Shown: positions 21,255-33,910 of the stretch, one piece after another | Layout of the letters: every line of letters starts with the position of its first letter | Numbering within the stretch: the stretch's first letter is position 1 | DNA from: Paraphaeosphaeria minitans | Lineage: Eukaryota; Ascomycota; Dothideomycetes; Pleosporales; Didymosphaeriaceae | Length of the DNA: 64,000 nucleotides | NCBI GenBank assembly: GCA_015832175.1 | Contig: WJXW01000003.1 | Span: forward strand, 3,348,001 to 3,412,000 | Reading direction: 5' to 3' | Notes under the pieces: generated by a model | Told to the model about the DNA's origin: nothing | The model's database searches: none | Seen by the model: the letters and a program-made list of their open reading frames with translations, nothing else | Position numbers and translations under genes: made by a program

Positions 21255-23171
21255 CTAAACCGCCTCTTTTGTCTCGACAAATTCCGTCTTTTCACCCGAA
21301 TTCTTTTCATCTTCACACTGTGCTGTAGCAATCCGCTCGTCGGCTTCGATGAATTCGACAGGTCGGTGCAGCTGTATAGCCAGTTTGTTGCGATGGACGA
21401 ACAGGCCTGGGCTCGTTTCAAAGAATCGATCGATGTCCTCGAGGGTGCTTAGACGAGTTAGTGGTACCGAACAAACATGCATCGTAGTGTGCATACCGGT
21501 TCGCCGTCTCTGGGTAAAAGAAGTACGTGATGGGAATGAATGAGAAACATATCACAGCCCAGATGATCCAGAACTTCCAGCCGATGTTCTGAATCCCGGG
21601 AAGCGTGACTTGCACGACTGCATAGTTCATAATCCAGTTCGTGCTCATGGCCAACGAGGCACCTTTCGTTCGCATCTCTAGGGCATTGATTCTGCACTCG
21701 TTAGCGAGTGTGGCTCGTCTTTCGTGACTGGCGACTCACTCCGTGGGATAAAGCCATGGCACGCCGAGCACACCCATGCCAAAGCTGGCGAAGAAAACGA
21801 AGAAGAATGATACTGCGACTATGCCAAGCTTGTATGAGTCTCCGCCATTGGCCGATAAACCCAGAGCAATGGCAATGACGATCCAACAAATTGAGCATGC
21901 AGCTGCAGATACCATCATAACCTATACCGCATTAGCTCGAGTGAACATAATGCGCTCATTGACAGTTTACCTTGCGTCGCCCGTATCTTTCGATTACGAA
22001 GTAGGCAAGACACGAGAATACTAGATAGTCTACCGATCCTGCCGCAGCTAAAATACGACTGAGTAGCTCAGAAATACCTAGGGCGTTGATGAAAATGTAG
22101 GACATGTAGTAGCTGGTCACGTTGATCCCTGATACTCAGTCAACAACGCGTCCGTGGGCGTGATTGAGGAGGGCAGTACCTGATATCTGGTTCATGGCCT
22201 GCATCCAAGCACCAAGAATCATGCGTCTCAAGACGCCGCTAGGGCCCTTGCCGGACAGCAATTGCCACCACGTGTACGTGTTCATGTGCTCACGGTCGAG
22301 AATATCTTTGATGATATTATACTGCGTGCACACTGATGCCGACTCCGGAGTAGCCCCATGTCCTTCAAGGGCTGCCAAAACTTCAAGTGCTTCGCCGTGC
22401 TTCCCTTTTCGAATGAGCAGACGAGGCGAGTCAGGGAGGAACGGACACAGTGCATAGATGCAAAATGTGAAGAAGAGCTGGAATGCCAGTGGGAAACGCC
22501 AGGCGACGTCGCCAGGTGCGAAGGAGAAAGCTAAGGTCAGCCAGTTACTAATCGAGAAGCCAGTTATGCAGTTTGCTGTGGCTTCTTAGCAGGCGCTTGA
22601 AGGATTGAAAGCTCGAACGTACCCATCTGTATGATGACCAATTTGCCTCTGCTGCTCATCTTGCTCGTCTCTGCTTGCCATACTCCCGCTGTTGCGGTAT
22701 TTATTCCAGTGCCGAGACCCGCTACGATTCTTCCGACCATCATCTGAGGGACACCGTAGCTTGCTGTCTGGATAATTGCGCCGACCCCGATTACCGTCGA
22801 TCCCAAGATAATCTGCCGCGGACGGCCAAGGATATCTCCGGTCCAGATTGTAGACATGGCCCCTATGAAGCAGCCAATATTATAGATGGAGGTCATCACA
22901 CCCTATTGATAGAGTGTCAAAACCCGCTTTCCGTTGGCTACAGATCAGATCTTACCTGCATGTTCGCCGAAGGATGTCCGAAGGTGGTAAGAAAGTGCTC
23001 ATTGATAATCACATTTCCAAATACGCCTTGGTCGTAACCGTAGAAGCTGCAAGGTTATCAACGAAGCTCTTGGTGCCATGCGTTCAACTCTTACACGAGC
23101 ACTGTACTGGCTGCGATGCTGATCCAGATGGTGAGCCTCTCTCCGGACCCGCCAAGGTATTTGCGTGCCAT
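21255..23171 (-). CDS. MFS sugar/polyol-type transporter
   Basis: Eight minus-strand exons: 23171-23095, 23046-22956, 22902-22623, 22575-22180, 22128-21971, 21921-21740, 21691-21497 and 21447-21255. The seven introns are 47-53 nt and frames join throughout. The product is 523 aa with about twelve hydrophobic helices. Sugar-porter signatures are GYDQGVFGNVI in helix 1, TGDILGRPRQIILG after helix 2, GRIVAGLGTG in helix 4, AMNQISGINVTSYY in helix 7, VIERYGRRK after helix 8 and FYPETANRTLEDIDRFF at the end, equivalent to PETKG..LEE. It probably moves a hexose, disaccharide or polyol with protons at the plasma membrane. The substrate is not predictable from sequence alone. It lies tail to tail with the SDR gene. 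Confidence 0.92.
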
Positions 23172-25223
23172 GGCTAGGTGCTCTCAGGTACAATCGTGCT
23201 CTGTAAGTCTCGTGTAGTTAAGAGGATCACGGAATTGTAGGATTGTTGAGGCTCGCAATAAAGCGCAGCCGTTAACATGCAGCCGCTGTTGTACCACGGA
23301 TCAACACCTGCATGCTGTCGCCTCACCGACCTCTTATATGCTGCGCAAACCACTGCCTCGGATACCTTATCCCTCTTTTTGTTGGTGCTGATGACGCGGG
23401 CATACCAAGACCAAGAACCGAGTCAGATGGCGCCGATATCCTTCTCTTACCCTGCTTCTTGCTTGCGTACCCCAGAAAATCCACTTCCCATATCTCCCTA
23501 CCCCAGAGGTCCACATCGGCTTCTGCAGTGATTGGTGTTGAAGCGTCATCCGATGTCGCTTGCATACCGATTGCGGAAATGATTTTCAGTGGTCAAAAGC
23601 CACGAGATACCAAGCCCTGCCATTGAGTTGACTTGTGCGTATGACGATGCTTGTCGGCTTGTTGGTGAGGCTTAGCCGGAAATAATCCGCTACGGGATGC
23701 CCAGCCAGGGTAAGAAAGCGGTTGGTGTGGGGTGCGGGGTCGGGCGACTCTACCGGACCTGGAGAGAGTTGAAGGAAGGTCCCGCGAGTGCGGGGATTTG
23801 GGGTACGGTAGGCAAAGAATATCCATCTCATGGCAGCAACGCCAGCTTCTGGCTTCTGGCTTCTGGCTAAGATTCCTTTTCCTCTCTTGCCATTGCTCAT
23901 CTGGAAACAGAGCAAACCGACGCTTACCGTGGCAGGAGGTCTAAAATGTTGAGTCTGTGAACAATCGCCGGCGGCACAGCGAAACGACAATAAAGGAAAT
24001 TTCTGCACTTCACGATAACACTTGAGCGCCCACGAATGTGTTGTGAAATGACTGTTCTGCGTATATGGAACGAATTCATTTCGCTTCTATTTCCAAAAGA
24101 GCTTCCACAAACCTTACAGAAGCCTACATCAGTTCTGTCTTCTAATGTTTTACGCTATCAGACTTGATTTCTCACAGACTTTAGTTAGATGGTACCAATC
24201 CGATCCTTTGCAATTTGGATATCCTATTTCTTTGATTTGTACATGCCTAGTGAAAAGCGCGGTTGAGAACCCTTCAGCCAGCGACTGCGCCAATGTACGA
24301 GCGTAATATGCAGCATGCTCAGTAGGAACATCTTCTCATGTTTGAAACGAAGATTCGGGTAATTCTTGACGTGTTGAAGGGTGTCGCGACAGAAGCAACG
24401 TTTGATTGGACGTAACCACGTTCCGCTTAGCGCCTCCTGACCTATCGATCACCACACGCTCTGTGCTCCCACGCTGTTCACTCCACCACACCCCGAAGCA
24501 CATCGCCACCGCACGAATATGATGGTAAATTGAGGTCCAACGATGTAAGGGCCGCGCAAATCTAGCCGCCCGGCTGCGGAGCCAGGGCCCGTGGCCTGTT
24601 TTAGAACTTGAAACATCGTCCCGCTGTCGCCTCAAACGCGCAGAGCCAATCACTACGTGGCAGCCGCGCGACTCCCACACTCGAAGCCCAACCACGAGGA
24701 TGCTTGACATTGGATAGAAGGCCCTTTACTGCGAGAGAGCAGATCCAGTCATCCAGTCCATGGGGAGTCGGTGCTTTCGGGGCATCGCTAAGCTCCTTCG
24801 AGGGCGCGTTTCGCTTCATACGGTACCACAGTCTGCGGTGAACCCATGTGGAGCAGTCTTGGCCACTCGATCTCGACGAAGTGAAGAACGCCAGCGCAAC
24901 GGGTCGTGGCGCCTTCCTTGGGCTACTGTAAGGTTTGCGACTATGGTACCGCGCCAGGCCTGGGGGCCTGGCTCATCTACCCTTCACCTCAAGAGCTCCC
25001 ACTTTCTTTCTGTTATTCTCGGTCCTTCCTATTGTCTGTTATTGAGACTCTTGCTGAGCGAGAAGACACTGCCTCGCGGCGTGGGACCTTTCTCTTTCTC
25101 TCTTCGTCTACTTTCTAAAACCCAACTTTCGATACTTCCGCTTGACGCGCTCTTGGCTGCCGGCCAGCTCAGCTTTTATATCATTTAATCTTCTCCGCAG
25201 TCTCCAAACGTTCTATCAAAGCA
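23172..25223. other. intergenic, no gene seen
   Basis: About 2 kb upstream of both the transporter (leftward) and the membrane protein gene (rightward). Frames up to 142 codons occur but overlap on both strands and show no family motif. The 24990-25200 part is pyrimidine-rich, as is common just upstream of fungal start codons. Confidence 0.4.
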
Positions 25224-26351
25224 ATGGCTCTCCTTTCAGCAGAACATCTGGCCGGTCCAGGCTATATCATCCTCAACATCTTGCGGGGGATCAACATTAT
25301 TACCCTCTCGTCCGTGGTCGCGAGCAGCGTCGTCATGCTCGTGAAGACCTTCATTGTCTCCAAGGTACGCATCTTGCCCTTTCATGCCTTGAATCCAGAC
25401 TGACCCCCTCTAGTTCTTCTTCTTTGACGCTACCAGCCATGTCGTGACTGCACTAGCTGGCAGTAAGTCTCCACAGCCCATTGAAACACCCCACGAAACA
25501 TCTAACAAGTACAAGTGTTCCTCGTCGTCTCCGAATGCTCTCTCTTCCGTGGCTACTTCGCCCGCAACTGGCCCCTCCTCAGCCCTTCCCACGGCTTCGT
25601 CACGCTGGGCTGCTCCATGACCGTCCTCGGCCTCAACATGCTCGGCAACATGAACAAGGAAGCGACCTCCCAGAAATCCCTCGGCCTCCCCTTCTGGCGC
25701 CTGCTCCTCGCCTCGGGCATCCTCGCCATCGTCATCGGCTTCTTCAACGTCGTCGCGAGCTTTGTCTTCCGCGACAAAGCCCGGCACATCACCGCGCGCC
25801 GCGTGCGCTCCAAGGGCGCCATCACGCTGACCGAAGAACCCCCCATGGACTGGGAGACCGAGTCCAAGCTCAAGGCCTTCACCATCTCCACGCACCACAC
25901 GGGCACCACCGCGCGCTCCGGCTCGCCTGCCATGCGCATGGGCTCGCCCCCGCGCATCGGCACGCCTCCCGTCGACATGGGCTCCCCACAACCCAATGCC
26001 TCCCCACCCGAGCCCAACCGCTTCTCGCAATTCGACTTCAACCCGCTCCGCGCGTTCCGCACCGCGCGCCAGTCCGTGCTGCCCTCGTACCACAGCGGAT
26101 CGCCCTCCAAGCCCGCCTTCACGAGCCCGGGGCACCACCGCCGCTCGAGCAGCCTGTACAGCCGCAGCACGTCGGGGCAGACGAAGCGCAGCTTCTGGCT
26201 CAAGCGGAGCAACCGCGACAGCGAGGTCCCGCGCGTACCGCAGATCTCGGCGCCGCTGAATGTGAATCCGCAGTTTGCGCATCTGGTGAGGCCGAACCTG
26301 GCGCACCATCCCAGCGTGAGGCGGCCGGAGGCGGATTTTGACAAGATCTAG
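25224..26351 (+). CDS. four-TM fungal integral membrane protein (possibly DUF7598)
   Basis: Three exons: 25224-25364, 25414-25462 and 25516-26351 (introns 49 and 53 nt). The product is 341 aa. The first about 190 residues contain four hydrophobic segments (IILNILRGINIITLSSVVAS, the DATSHVVTALAGMFLVVSE stretch, GFVTLGCSMTVLGLNMLG and LLLASGILAIVIGFFNVVA). A polar tail of about 150 residues follows, rich in Ser, Pro and Arg with SP and RS sites (SGSPAMRMGSPPRIGTPP) that look like phosphorylation targets. The layout resembles a conserved ascomycete family that I recall as DUF7598; I am not certain of the number. The second acceptor could also be six bases earlier, adding two residues. The role is unknown. 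High GC in exon 3 creates long antisense frames that are not genes. Confidence 0.8.
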
Positions 26352-27070
26352 CTGGCTAGGCTCGAGATGACGAGTGCGGTGAGGAGGACGAGGAGCCACG
26401 CATATACCCAGTGATACCACTTTCTTTCCCTTTCTCTTCCTTTCGGGTGATGAGTGGTTGGTCTATTTCTACGACAGCGATGTCTGTTGCTTTGTTAGGG
26501 CATTTCTAGGCGTATTTTGTTCTTCTCAGTGGAGCATCATTCACTCTTTCACGAAAGACGGCGGCGTATTACGACTATACGCGTGGGAATGGTAACTGTC
26601 ATTATGGGTACCGTACATATATAACGCCTTCAATGAGCATGTTTATACTTTTCACTTGTTCACGCTTTGTGGAGTGCATCATGAAGATGGACTTGGGCAC
26701 AGAGTCTTTCTTGCTGCTGGTCTTGTAGATGCCTTGCCCACGGGCTTTCCCTGGCACGAAGCTCAGATCCAAAGCAGCTTAGCCCAATGCCAACATCAAC
26801 GTCAAATCCAGCTATCCGACAGCGGTAGTTTTTCTCTAAACGTAGGCTGGGTACGACAGACGAAAGCCCTAGTCTGGATGGGACGCGACATCTGAAAGGG
26901 ATTGGGGTGCCCGTGGCCGTGTTGGTAGTAGTGCTGTTTGAACAATGGTATACATACATAATGTACACGCGCTGACCGTCTCATTTCCCCCACGCTTGCA
27001 TCCCTTGCTCTGGAAACGCCCTCTACTCCCCCGCCCACCATCCCTATCGTACACTCTCCTCTATCTCTCC
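26352..27070. other. intergenic between two 3' ends, no gene seen
   Basis: Separates the stop of the membrane protein gene from the stop of the Coa1-like gene on the other strand. It presumably contains both 3' untranslated regions. No supported feature. Confidence 0.45.
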
Positions 27071-27793
27071 CTACTGATCCGCCGGATCTATCCCCGCAAA
27101 CGGATCAATCGCATTGCCCTGCGGGTCATACAATTCCATCCGTTCGCCCTCCTCCATCGTCAAGCTCCACTCGCGGGTAATATACAACCCATCTCTCTTC
27201 CTCCTCTTACACCTCAGCCTAACCTCGCCCTCACTCTTTGTCCCCTTGACCCAGAAACGTATATCAATGCGTCCATGCACCTGGTTGATCTCGCCCTTGA
27301 TCCACGGGTATTTGCTCGCGAAGTAGATCTCATCGCCGAGCACATCGCGCACGGCGGGGTTGGTGCGGAGCGCGTAGAGGGTGGATGTTACGACTGACGA
27401 CTCGGTCTTTTGGTAGTTGAAGAAGACGAGGGTGGCAATGGTCATGGAGATGATGAAGATGGGAAAGGTGCGGAGGACGGAGGGGTGAATGAAGGGTGGG
27501 ACGCTGTATGCACTTTAGCAAAGGATTGGAGGATTGAATAGGTGGTGAGGGGCGTACGGAGGGAGCTCGCGGTTAAATTTGCGCTCCAGGAGGACCTCGC
27601 CATCTTTGGGCGGCGGGATCATGTAGGCTGGTGGCCAGGCTTCTATGCTTTGCGGTGTCTTCCAGGGCAGCGCGCTGGGCGGAGGGGTGGGTTCGATGGA
27701 GGCATGTCGCACAATGGGTGTTCTGCGGAGACATTGGTAGGATGGCTGGAGTCGCGCGCGCAGAAGCGGTGAGAGGAGCCTGGGAGGAGGCAT
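27071..27793 (-). CDS. cytochrome c oxidase assembly factor 1-like protein (Coa1 family)
   Basis: Two minus-strand exons, 27793-27558 and 27503-27071 (intron 54 nt). The product is 222 aa. The start at 27793 begins a basic, amphipathic mitochondrial presequence (MPPPRLLSPLLRARLQPSYQ, then RRTP). A proline-rich linker follows, with ERKFNRELPP before the single membrane helix (FPIFIISMTIATLVFFNYQ, near residue 100), as in Coa1. The C-terminal intermembrane-space domain has the family pattern ALRTNPAVRDVLGDEIYFAS and INQVHGRIDIRFWVKG. In yeast Coa1 guides newly made Cox1 between Mss51 and Shy1 during oxidase assembly. Longer frames upstream exist but would bury the presequence. Confidence 0.86.
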
Positions 27794-28263
27794 GGCGATG
27801 TAGTGTGTGGGGTGGAGCACAATTGTGCGGTTAAGTTGTCGTCGAAGTTCGATGACCTGATGCTTGGCGCCGTAGCGGAAGGTTAAGATTCCAACGAAAA
27901 CACGTGATATCGCTCCGGCTGTACTTGCCATGGTCTTAGTGTCAGACTACGCGATGGATGATCTGAACCTGGATAGGAGATTATTGGACTGCCATGATCG
28001 TTATTCGTGTTCGACTCATGAACATTATGCAGGAGGCGATAGTATGAACTATGGACAACAAATGCAGCAGCCCCGACTCAACACTAGGGAATGCTCCGAA
28101 GCTATTCAGATATGCTGCAAAGAATAGGTAGAGAGTAGCACCATATCCAATACGCCTCGGATGCATAACCAACTGTCCCGCTCTTCACTCCATGCCGAAC
28201 ACTTGACCCATAATTACACTTCTATCATGAATAGTGCCGAAGCTCTTAAAAAGTACCCGAACA
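27794..28263. other. intergenic, no gene seen
   Basis: Between the start of the Coa1-like gene and the stop of the J-protein gene, both on the minus strand. Likely the promoter of the first and the terminator of the second. Confidence 0.45.
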
Positions 28264-29497
28264 CTAGTATTGAACTTGGAAACCCATCTCCCGCATCCTC
28301 TTACAGTTCGGCATGGGCATACTCCTCGCCTTCTTTAGCTTATCCTGGTCAGGTCCGAACCACCCAAACGCGTCCTGCTCGGCCTGGCTCCTTTTGTATT
28401 TCTCCGTGTCGCATTTTGCGTTCGTGATTTGTATGAATTTCTGTTCCGCGTGCTTGTGTACGTTTTTCAGCTCTTTATCACTGAGGCCTTGGATATCGCG
28501 CTTGTTCACCCAGTAGGGCACTTGGAGATTGTACGACGTAAGGGAATGTGTTTGTGCGCCGCGCGGGCCGTCGAATACAACGCTGGGCCCCTTGGACGTA
28601 GAGTCGCCGCCGAATATCGAGGAAAGGAGAGGAAGAATGAAGAGGAAGAGGAGGGGGAGAAGCGAGGATAGCGTGCTGCCGAGGCTGGGCGCTGGTTCTG
28701 TGCCTGCGCCTCGCGCAGTGTTGGGTCGTCTTCGTGGCTGGCCGCCGCCAAACTGGTGTACGCGGATTCCAGGACCGCCGCCTCCAAGGTTGAATACGAA
28801 GCCTGGGCCAGTGTCGAAGATGCCGCCGCCACCACCGCCTGTACACGTGTTAGCTTATATTCTGTCTCTTGCCATGAACGCCTGCAGCCGCTGATATCGC
28901 GTCTGCGAGCGCACGGACATACCGAAAGGCCCGCCGAAGGGTCCCCCTCCGCCGAAGAACTGTCTGAACATCTCCTCGGGCGATATCTCCTCCTCGAACA
29001 TGGGGCCTGGTCGTCCGCCACCTTGTGAGCGCGCAAAGTTGCCGAAGCCTGACCCGCCACTGGGCGGAGGCTGAAATCGAGCATCTGGGTCCCCGCCGAA
29101 CTTGTCGTACTTGGCCTTCTTGTCCGTATCGGAGAGCACCTGGAAGGCTCGTGATACCACTAGCTGCGCATTAGCATGTGCTCCTTCCTCAGACTATCTG
29201 CTGCAACGTACTCTTGAAAGCCTCGTCTGCGCCGCCGTAGCCATTCTTATCGGGGTGCGTCAATAAACTCAGTTTCCGATAGGCCTTCTTGATCTCGCTC
29301 TCGCTGCACGTCGTCTTGACCTCCTCCAGTCCCAAGATCTCGTAGAACGCCGTGGGCGCGCATCGCTTTATCCGTATCACTGCGGCCTTTTGCTCGACTG
29401 TGTAAGCGCGGCCTGAGCTGCCGTCGTGGTGTTGGCGATGTTTTGCGTCGCCGTTGGCGCGGGCGTCCGAGCCGCTCGCTTTGGCGGACATGGCCAA
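28264..29497 (-). CDS. ER membrane J protein (Hlj1/DNAJB12-type, DUF1977)
   Basis: Three minus-strand exons: 29497-29212, 29159-28923 and 28838-28264 (introns 52 and 84 nt). The product is 365 aa; a second ATG two codons in is equally possible. A J domain covers about residues 45-115 (FYEILGLEE, KKAYRKLSLLTHPDKNG with the HPD triad, then AFQVLSDTDKKAKYD). A Gly/Phe-rich linker follows (GGGGPFGGPFG), then a C-terminal hydrophobic helix (LSSLLPLLFLFILPLLSSIF), and a lumenal DUF1977-like region with YWVNKRDIQGLSDKELK. Homologues sit in the ER membrane with the J domain in the cytosol and recruit Hsp70 for ER-associated degradation. Its start lies 305 bp from the divergent AIM19 start. Confidence 0.9.
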
Positions 29498-29802
29498 ACG
29501 TGGCCTTCACGATACGGCGCGCGAGCACAGGTGGGGGTAAGGAACAACGGTGAGTCGGGTCGGCGGTGGCAGTGGATTATCGCAGCGGGAGGTGGAGGGG
29601 CGTTTGTTGATTAGGTATCTAGAGGGGCTGTGGATGTCTGGCCTCTAGCCTCTAGATGGTGGTCCCGGGCTCCAAAACAAGCGCGGCACGGACCAAACGT
29701 CATCCATCACTGTGAACCTCGAATCTCGAACCAAGTCACCCATCATTTCTAAAACTCGAACCCACCATTTCATCCAATTGACGATTGTCTCACACCTCCA
29801 CA
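29498..29802. promoter_or_regulatory. shared upstream region of the J-protein gene and AIM19
   Basis: 305 bp between two divergent start codons, so both promoters must lie here or overlap the neighbouring transcripts. No single element is called. Confidence 0.5.
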
Positions 29803-30314
29803 ATGGCAGACCAAGACGTGAAACAAGGAACCATCCGGTCCCTGCGCAACTGGGGAGGTACGTGCCCTGCATCCGCATACGTCCCGCGAGACCATGCATC
29901 CCTCACGTGCTTCGATATTCACATTTGCTCCAGAGAATTCGGTACCCCCGACTCTCCTCGCCACCCTCATAACAGCACAGCACTTTCGACCCTTCCAAGG
30001 CCTGCCCATGATGTTCCCGCCTGTTCTTCTTTTCTCGAGTTACCTCAACTTGAGCGGGTACAAGAAGGATTCTGCTGGCATCACGGCGGCGTGGAGTGGG
30101 CTGTATGCTCTGTTGGCGATGCGGAGAAAAAATGTAAGCGTTCAACCATTCACTCGTCGCTGGGGAAACTGCTAATCTACTTGTCCAGCATCTGAAGCAG
30201 AAGTTCGGCGCACGTGGTATTGTCCGAGGCGCGTCATTGGGTCTCTGCGCTGTCAATGTTGCAGGTTGTGGTCTTGCATACGTATTCGGCAAAAGAGAAG
30301 AGGACGAGTCATGA
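29803..30314 (+). CDS. AIM19: Aim19-like mitochondrial membrane protein
   Basis: Three exons: 29803-29857, 29934-30133 and 30189-30314 (introns 76 and 55 nt). The product is 126 aa. It has about four short hydrophobic segments; the stretch AGITAAWSGLYALLAMRRK and the last helix (LGLCAVNVAGCGLAYVFGKR) correspond to the conserved C-terminal half of yeast Aim19. That family is named from an altered-inheritance-of-mitochondria screen and has no settled biochemical role. Most of the coding sequence lies in exons 2 and 3; the first exon has only 18 codons and a partial one. It is divergent from the J-protein gene. Confidence 0.82.
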
Positions 30315-30586
30315 AGAGGTTTGTAGCACATCTTGCCCTGTAACATATTGTACATGAGTGTAGGATTCATTAGTCAGCACTGGGGTCCAAGGCCCGGCAA
30401 AACAAGCAGGTTTCCCAGACCAATTCATAATCTCTTAGCCCGCTACCCAAGATGTTGAAGCACACATACCCTCCGCATTGTATTAAATGCAAATCCCCTT
30501 GGGTGTCTCATGGACGCCGTAACGCCTTCAATGCATGCCGTCTAACATGCCGCAAATAACCCCAACTATTGCTATCAAACAAAAGC

Positions 30587-33500
30587 TTACTGTGATTCGT
30601 CCATTGCTGATGCATCGACACCGCTGGCAGATGCGGCGCGTTGTGCCCTCACTTCAGTAAGTCGCGCAGCCTTCCAAGCTTGGATCTCTTCCCTAAGCAC
30701 GTCATTGGGTATCACTTCCTCGATCGTTAATGGAGTACGGTTGAAAGGATCAATAGGATCGCTTAGCAACATGCCGCGAACCGTAGTGCGATCCACCGTT
30801 TGTCGACTGCGTGGAAGTATTACAGGATCTTCCATCAAAGTCGCCATCAAGGGATCAGTGTATTCATCAGGTATCTCGCCGAGGTCCGCATCCTCAGCAT
30901 CAATCTCGTCCTTCGTCTTTCCGATGGTGTCTCCGAGTTGACCCCACTCAGTCAATTGCTCCGGTGACTTGAGAGCGAAACGCTTGAGGATTGTCTCGGC
31001 AGTCTCCCAGTACTCAGCGCGGTAAGACCGTTCGTCGGTGGCGACAGCATCGATGAAGGTCTTCTTCTCTTGCAGGTTCAGGTACACGTCGGCAATATCC
31101 CCAAGCATGGCCTTGGGATCCCACCCATACTGCTGCATGTTCTCGACTTTCAACTTCGACTTGTTCGGGCCGACGAGAAGGGCAAGATTGTAGTCCAGCA
31201 TGTGGGCGAGGCGGACAACGACCTCCTTCTTCGTGAATGAGTCGCCCAGTGTTTCTGTGAAGAGCTTCAGCATTGCCACAGTCTCATTAGTGATCATCAT
31301 GTAGTTCTTCGCTTTGTCTATACATTCAATCAATAGTGCCCTGCTGGAATGAGGTATGAGACAGACCTTTGGCAGCTGTAAGCTTATCCTCCTTTTCCTG
31401 GCGAGCAGTCGCATCGCCATCCGGCTGCGGGTCCTTGAGCTCCGCCGAAAGGTCGTGAATCTGTGTGAAAGCCGTGAAAGACTCATCCAGAACGTACGTG
31501 ACATCGTTAAGAAGTAAATTGACGAACTGGACGAAAAAATCCAGATTAACTTGAGCTTCAGTCGCCAAGTTCTCCCGGTAGGTGGGATTGGGCCAAATGA
31601 GCCTAATGACCTGGAAGATTTCGTAACGAATTGACAGCTTGTCATATGCCCGTTCGCACTCAGAAAAGAATTTCATCAGCGCATGGAGCAAGTGCTTCGT
31701 CGCGAACTTGTGAGCAAATAAGGCATCTCCGAGTACACCTTTGGACCTGCCCGGAACTTGGAAGATACCATTGAACAGGATGCGAACAAGCTGAGATTTT
31801 AGGCCGGGATTGCGAATGTACTCCGAGTTCCGCAAAAACGTGATGCAGTAGATCATCAGTTCTTCCGACTGGGTGGACGTGATGATGTGAGGCATGTGAT
31901 GGGTGATGTACTTGAAATTATCACCGATGTTTTCGATAAAGTATTCAGGCAGGCACTTGAAGTACTCGGGCTGCTCCTGTGGTAGTGGGAGATGGACAGT
32001 GCCTTGGGGATATTTAGTACCAGGCGATACCAGACGAAGAATCCAAACGATGACGTATCGCATGAACTGCATTGATCGCGCCTGGAGAGTGTCGTCTCCC
32101 AGTACACCTTGGGTCGCGTAGACGGCACAGTGACCCTTCTCGATGCGATCTTTCATCCGTTTAAGGTGGGCTTCGAAAATGGAAAGTTGCATCGCGTTGG
32201 AGATGTATTTGTGCCTCTCGGTCTCCATTTGTGCGAGTTGCTTTTCGAGGTACTTTAGATCCTTTTGCAGCTCAGAGAGCTTCATGTTCGCCGCCTCCAA
32301 GCCGTAATGATGCGACGCAACCGTCAAGAAGAAAATTTCTGTGATGAAGTTGTTCGTTCCATCGACTTTATTTTCGTAAAAAGCATCGGATTCTTGTTGG
32401 TCGGCGTTGATCTTGGTCTCCTCCTTGATATCGACTCGCGGAGACCGACGCAGATAGTTAATGTCGATCCTATCCACTTTCGAGAAGGTCGCGTCCATGA
32501 AAGGCTCGCATAACCGGTCAAGAATGACAGTAATGTTTACCATAAAAGCATCCGAAGCAGTGAACTTCGGGTCTGCGCGAATAGCACGTCGCTTGTGGTT
32601 CTTGTTCAGGACCAGAGCGAACCAGTCTAGGATCTTCTCCCGTGATTCTTTGGTTTTAATGAAACAGTTGGCAATGTCGAAAAGCTCATCTTGGTGCGCC
32701 TGCAATGCTAGTCGGAGTGAACGCTGTGAGTTATTGATGTACCCCTTGTCCCGCGTAGTTGGGCTTGAGAAATAGTTCAGCGCTACGTCACCCTGGAGAG
32801 GCGAGATGCTGAAGAACGGCCCGAGGAGACTGATCTTCTCAATGTGCGGCGCTTCTATATCGGCTGGGAGGAAGAAATCAGATTGCGCCATGGCAGCGAG
32901 TAGTGGGTTGTAGCGAACAAAGTTGCGCATTGTCAGCATGTATGGCCGATAATCGTCGTTCATGGTCATCTTAGACAACCGCCGACTGAGTTCTTCGATA
33001 GCTCCGACTAGCAAATCCTTGACGCTGTCATCGTCCTCAAACCTTGAGACAGCTTCGTTTAGGAAATCATGGCAGATACCGCTATCGTTCTCCGGATCCA
33101 CAAGCAGATGCTCGGCCAACGGATTTATTGTAGGAGGCTCCTCGTCGAACATTACGTCGGGCATCGTAGCGGCGAAGACGCAGTAGTTGAAGCACAACCG
33201 TCGACATTCGTGAGCAATCTTGTACTTGGGATCTTCCCGGTTATGCATCCCACGCAACATCCTACAGATGCGCTTCCAGCATCCAAGCAGGTAGCGTAGC
33301 GCGTTGCCCTCAGTTCCGCTCTGTGCCGATTCGATGATGGCGCTGTCTAGCAGCTCGAGATTGAACTGGATTGGGCTGCCCGACTCCTCCAAGTCGCCGC
33401 GTACACCTGATACGAAGAATAGTCGGTGACCATGTAGATCCTTTGTGCGTTCGGGATCGAGCGTTATCCGGAATGTTTGGCCGATGGTGCGGTCTGTCCA

Positions 33501-33910
33501 GGCATCTAGGCTGACTTCTTGGCCTTTCGGCGTTACGCTGCGAGCAATCGGTGGCTCAGCAGGTTTGGGTTTGATGTTTATTTTCGGTGCGTTTGCGGGC
33601 TTCTCTTCTGCCTTCATTCCGAGCCGTGCAAAGGGATTCGACGCCGACGTGGGCTGCGCGGCGGCGGGCGGAGGCTGTTTTGGTACAGGCGGAGGCGTCA
33701 AGCTGCTCGAGTCGGAGGCTGTGGGAGGCGTGGAGGTCGGGTTTGAGGATGCATTCGCGAGAGAAGGGCCTCCAAGCTTCGCAAGCCGCTTTGCGCGAAT
33801 CTAGCTGTCGTCAGCATTTGCTTAGATGTTCCCAAAGCTCCGTTCACCTTGTCGGCGTCGGACATGGCATCAGGCATGGGCGTATCGCTGGGTGGGGTTT
33901 CGTCCGCCAT
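30587..33910 (-). CDS. UFD2: ubiquitin elongation factor E4 (U-box), Ufd2-like
   Basis: Three minus-strand exons: 33910-33848, 33800-31367 and 31317-30587 (introns 47 and 49 nt). The product is 1075 aa, slightly longer than the roughly 960 residues of yeast Ufd2. A proline-rich, low-complexity N-terminus (about residues 1-80) precedes the helical Ufd2 core. Core landmarks are RYLLGCWKRICRMLRGMH, LGPFFSISPLQGDVALNYF, KYLEKQLAQMETERHKYISN and the end MAKAKNYMMI-type helix at the exon 2/3 join. The C-terminus is a U-box (IPDEYTDPLMATLMEDPVIL..SRQTVDR..DPFNRTPLTIEEVIP), which binds E2. Ufd2 extends ubiquitin chains on substrates handed over by Cdc48 for proteasomal and ER-associated degradation. 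The short first exon is supported by in-frame splicing and a start in good context. Confidence 0.94.

Noticed and set aside
25410..26420. 336-codon minus-strand frame opposite the four-TM membrane protein gene
   Set aside because: It mirrors the GC-rich third exon, is made of Arg/Ala/Gly/Glu, and has no family motif; the plus strand has clear membrane helices and splice joins.
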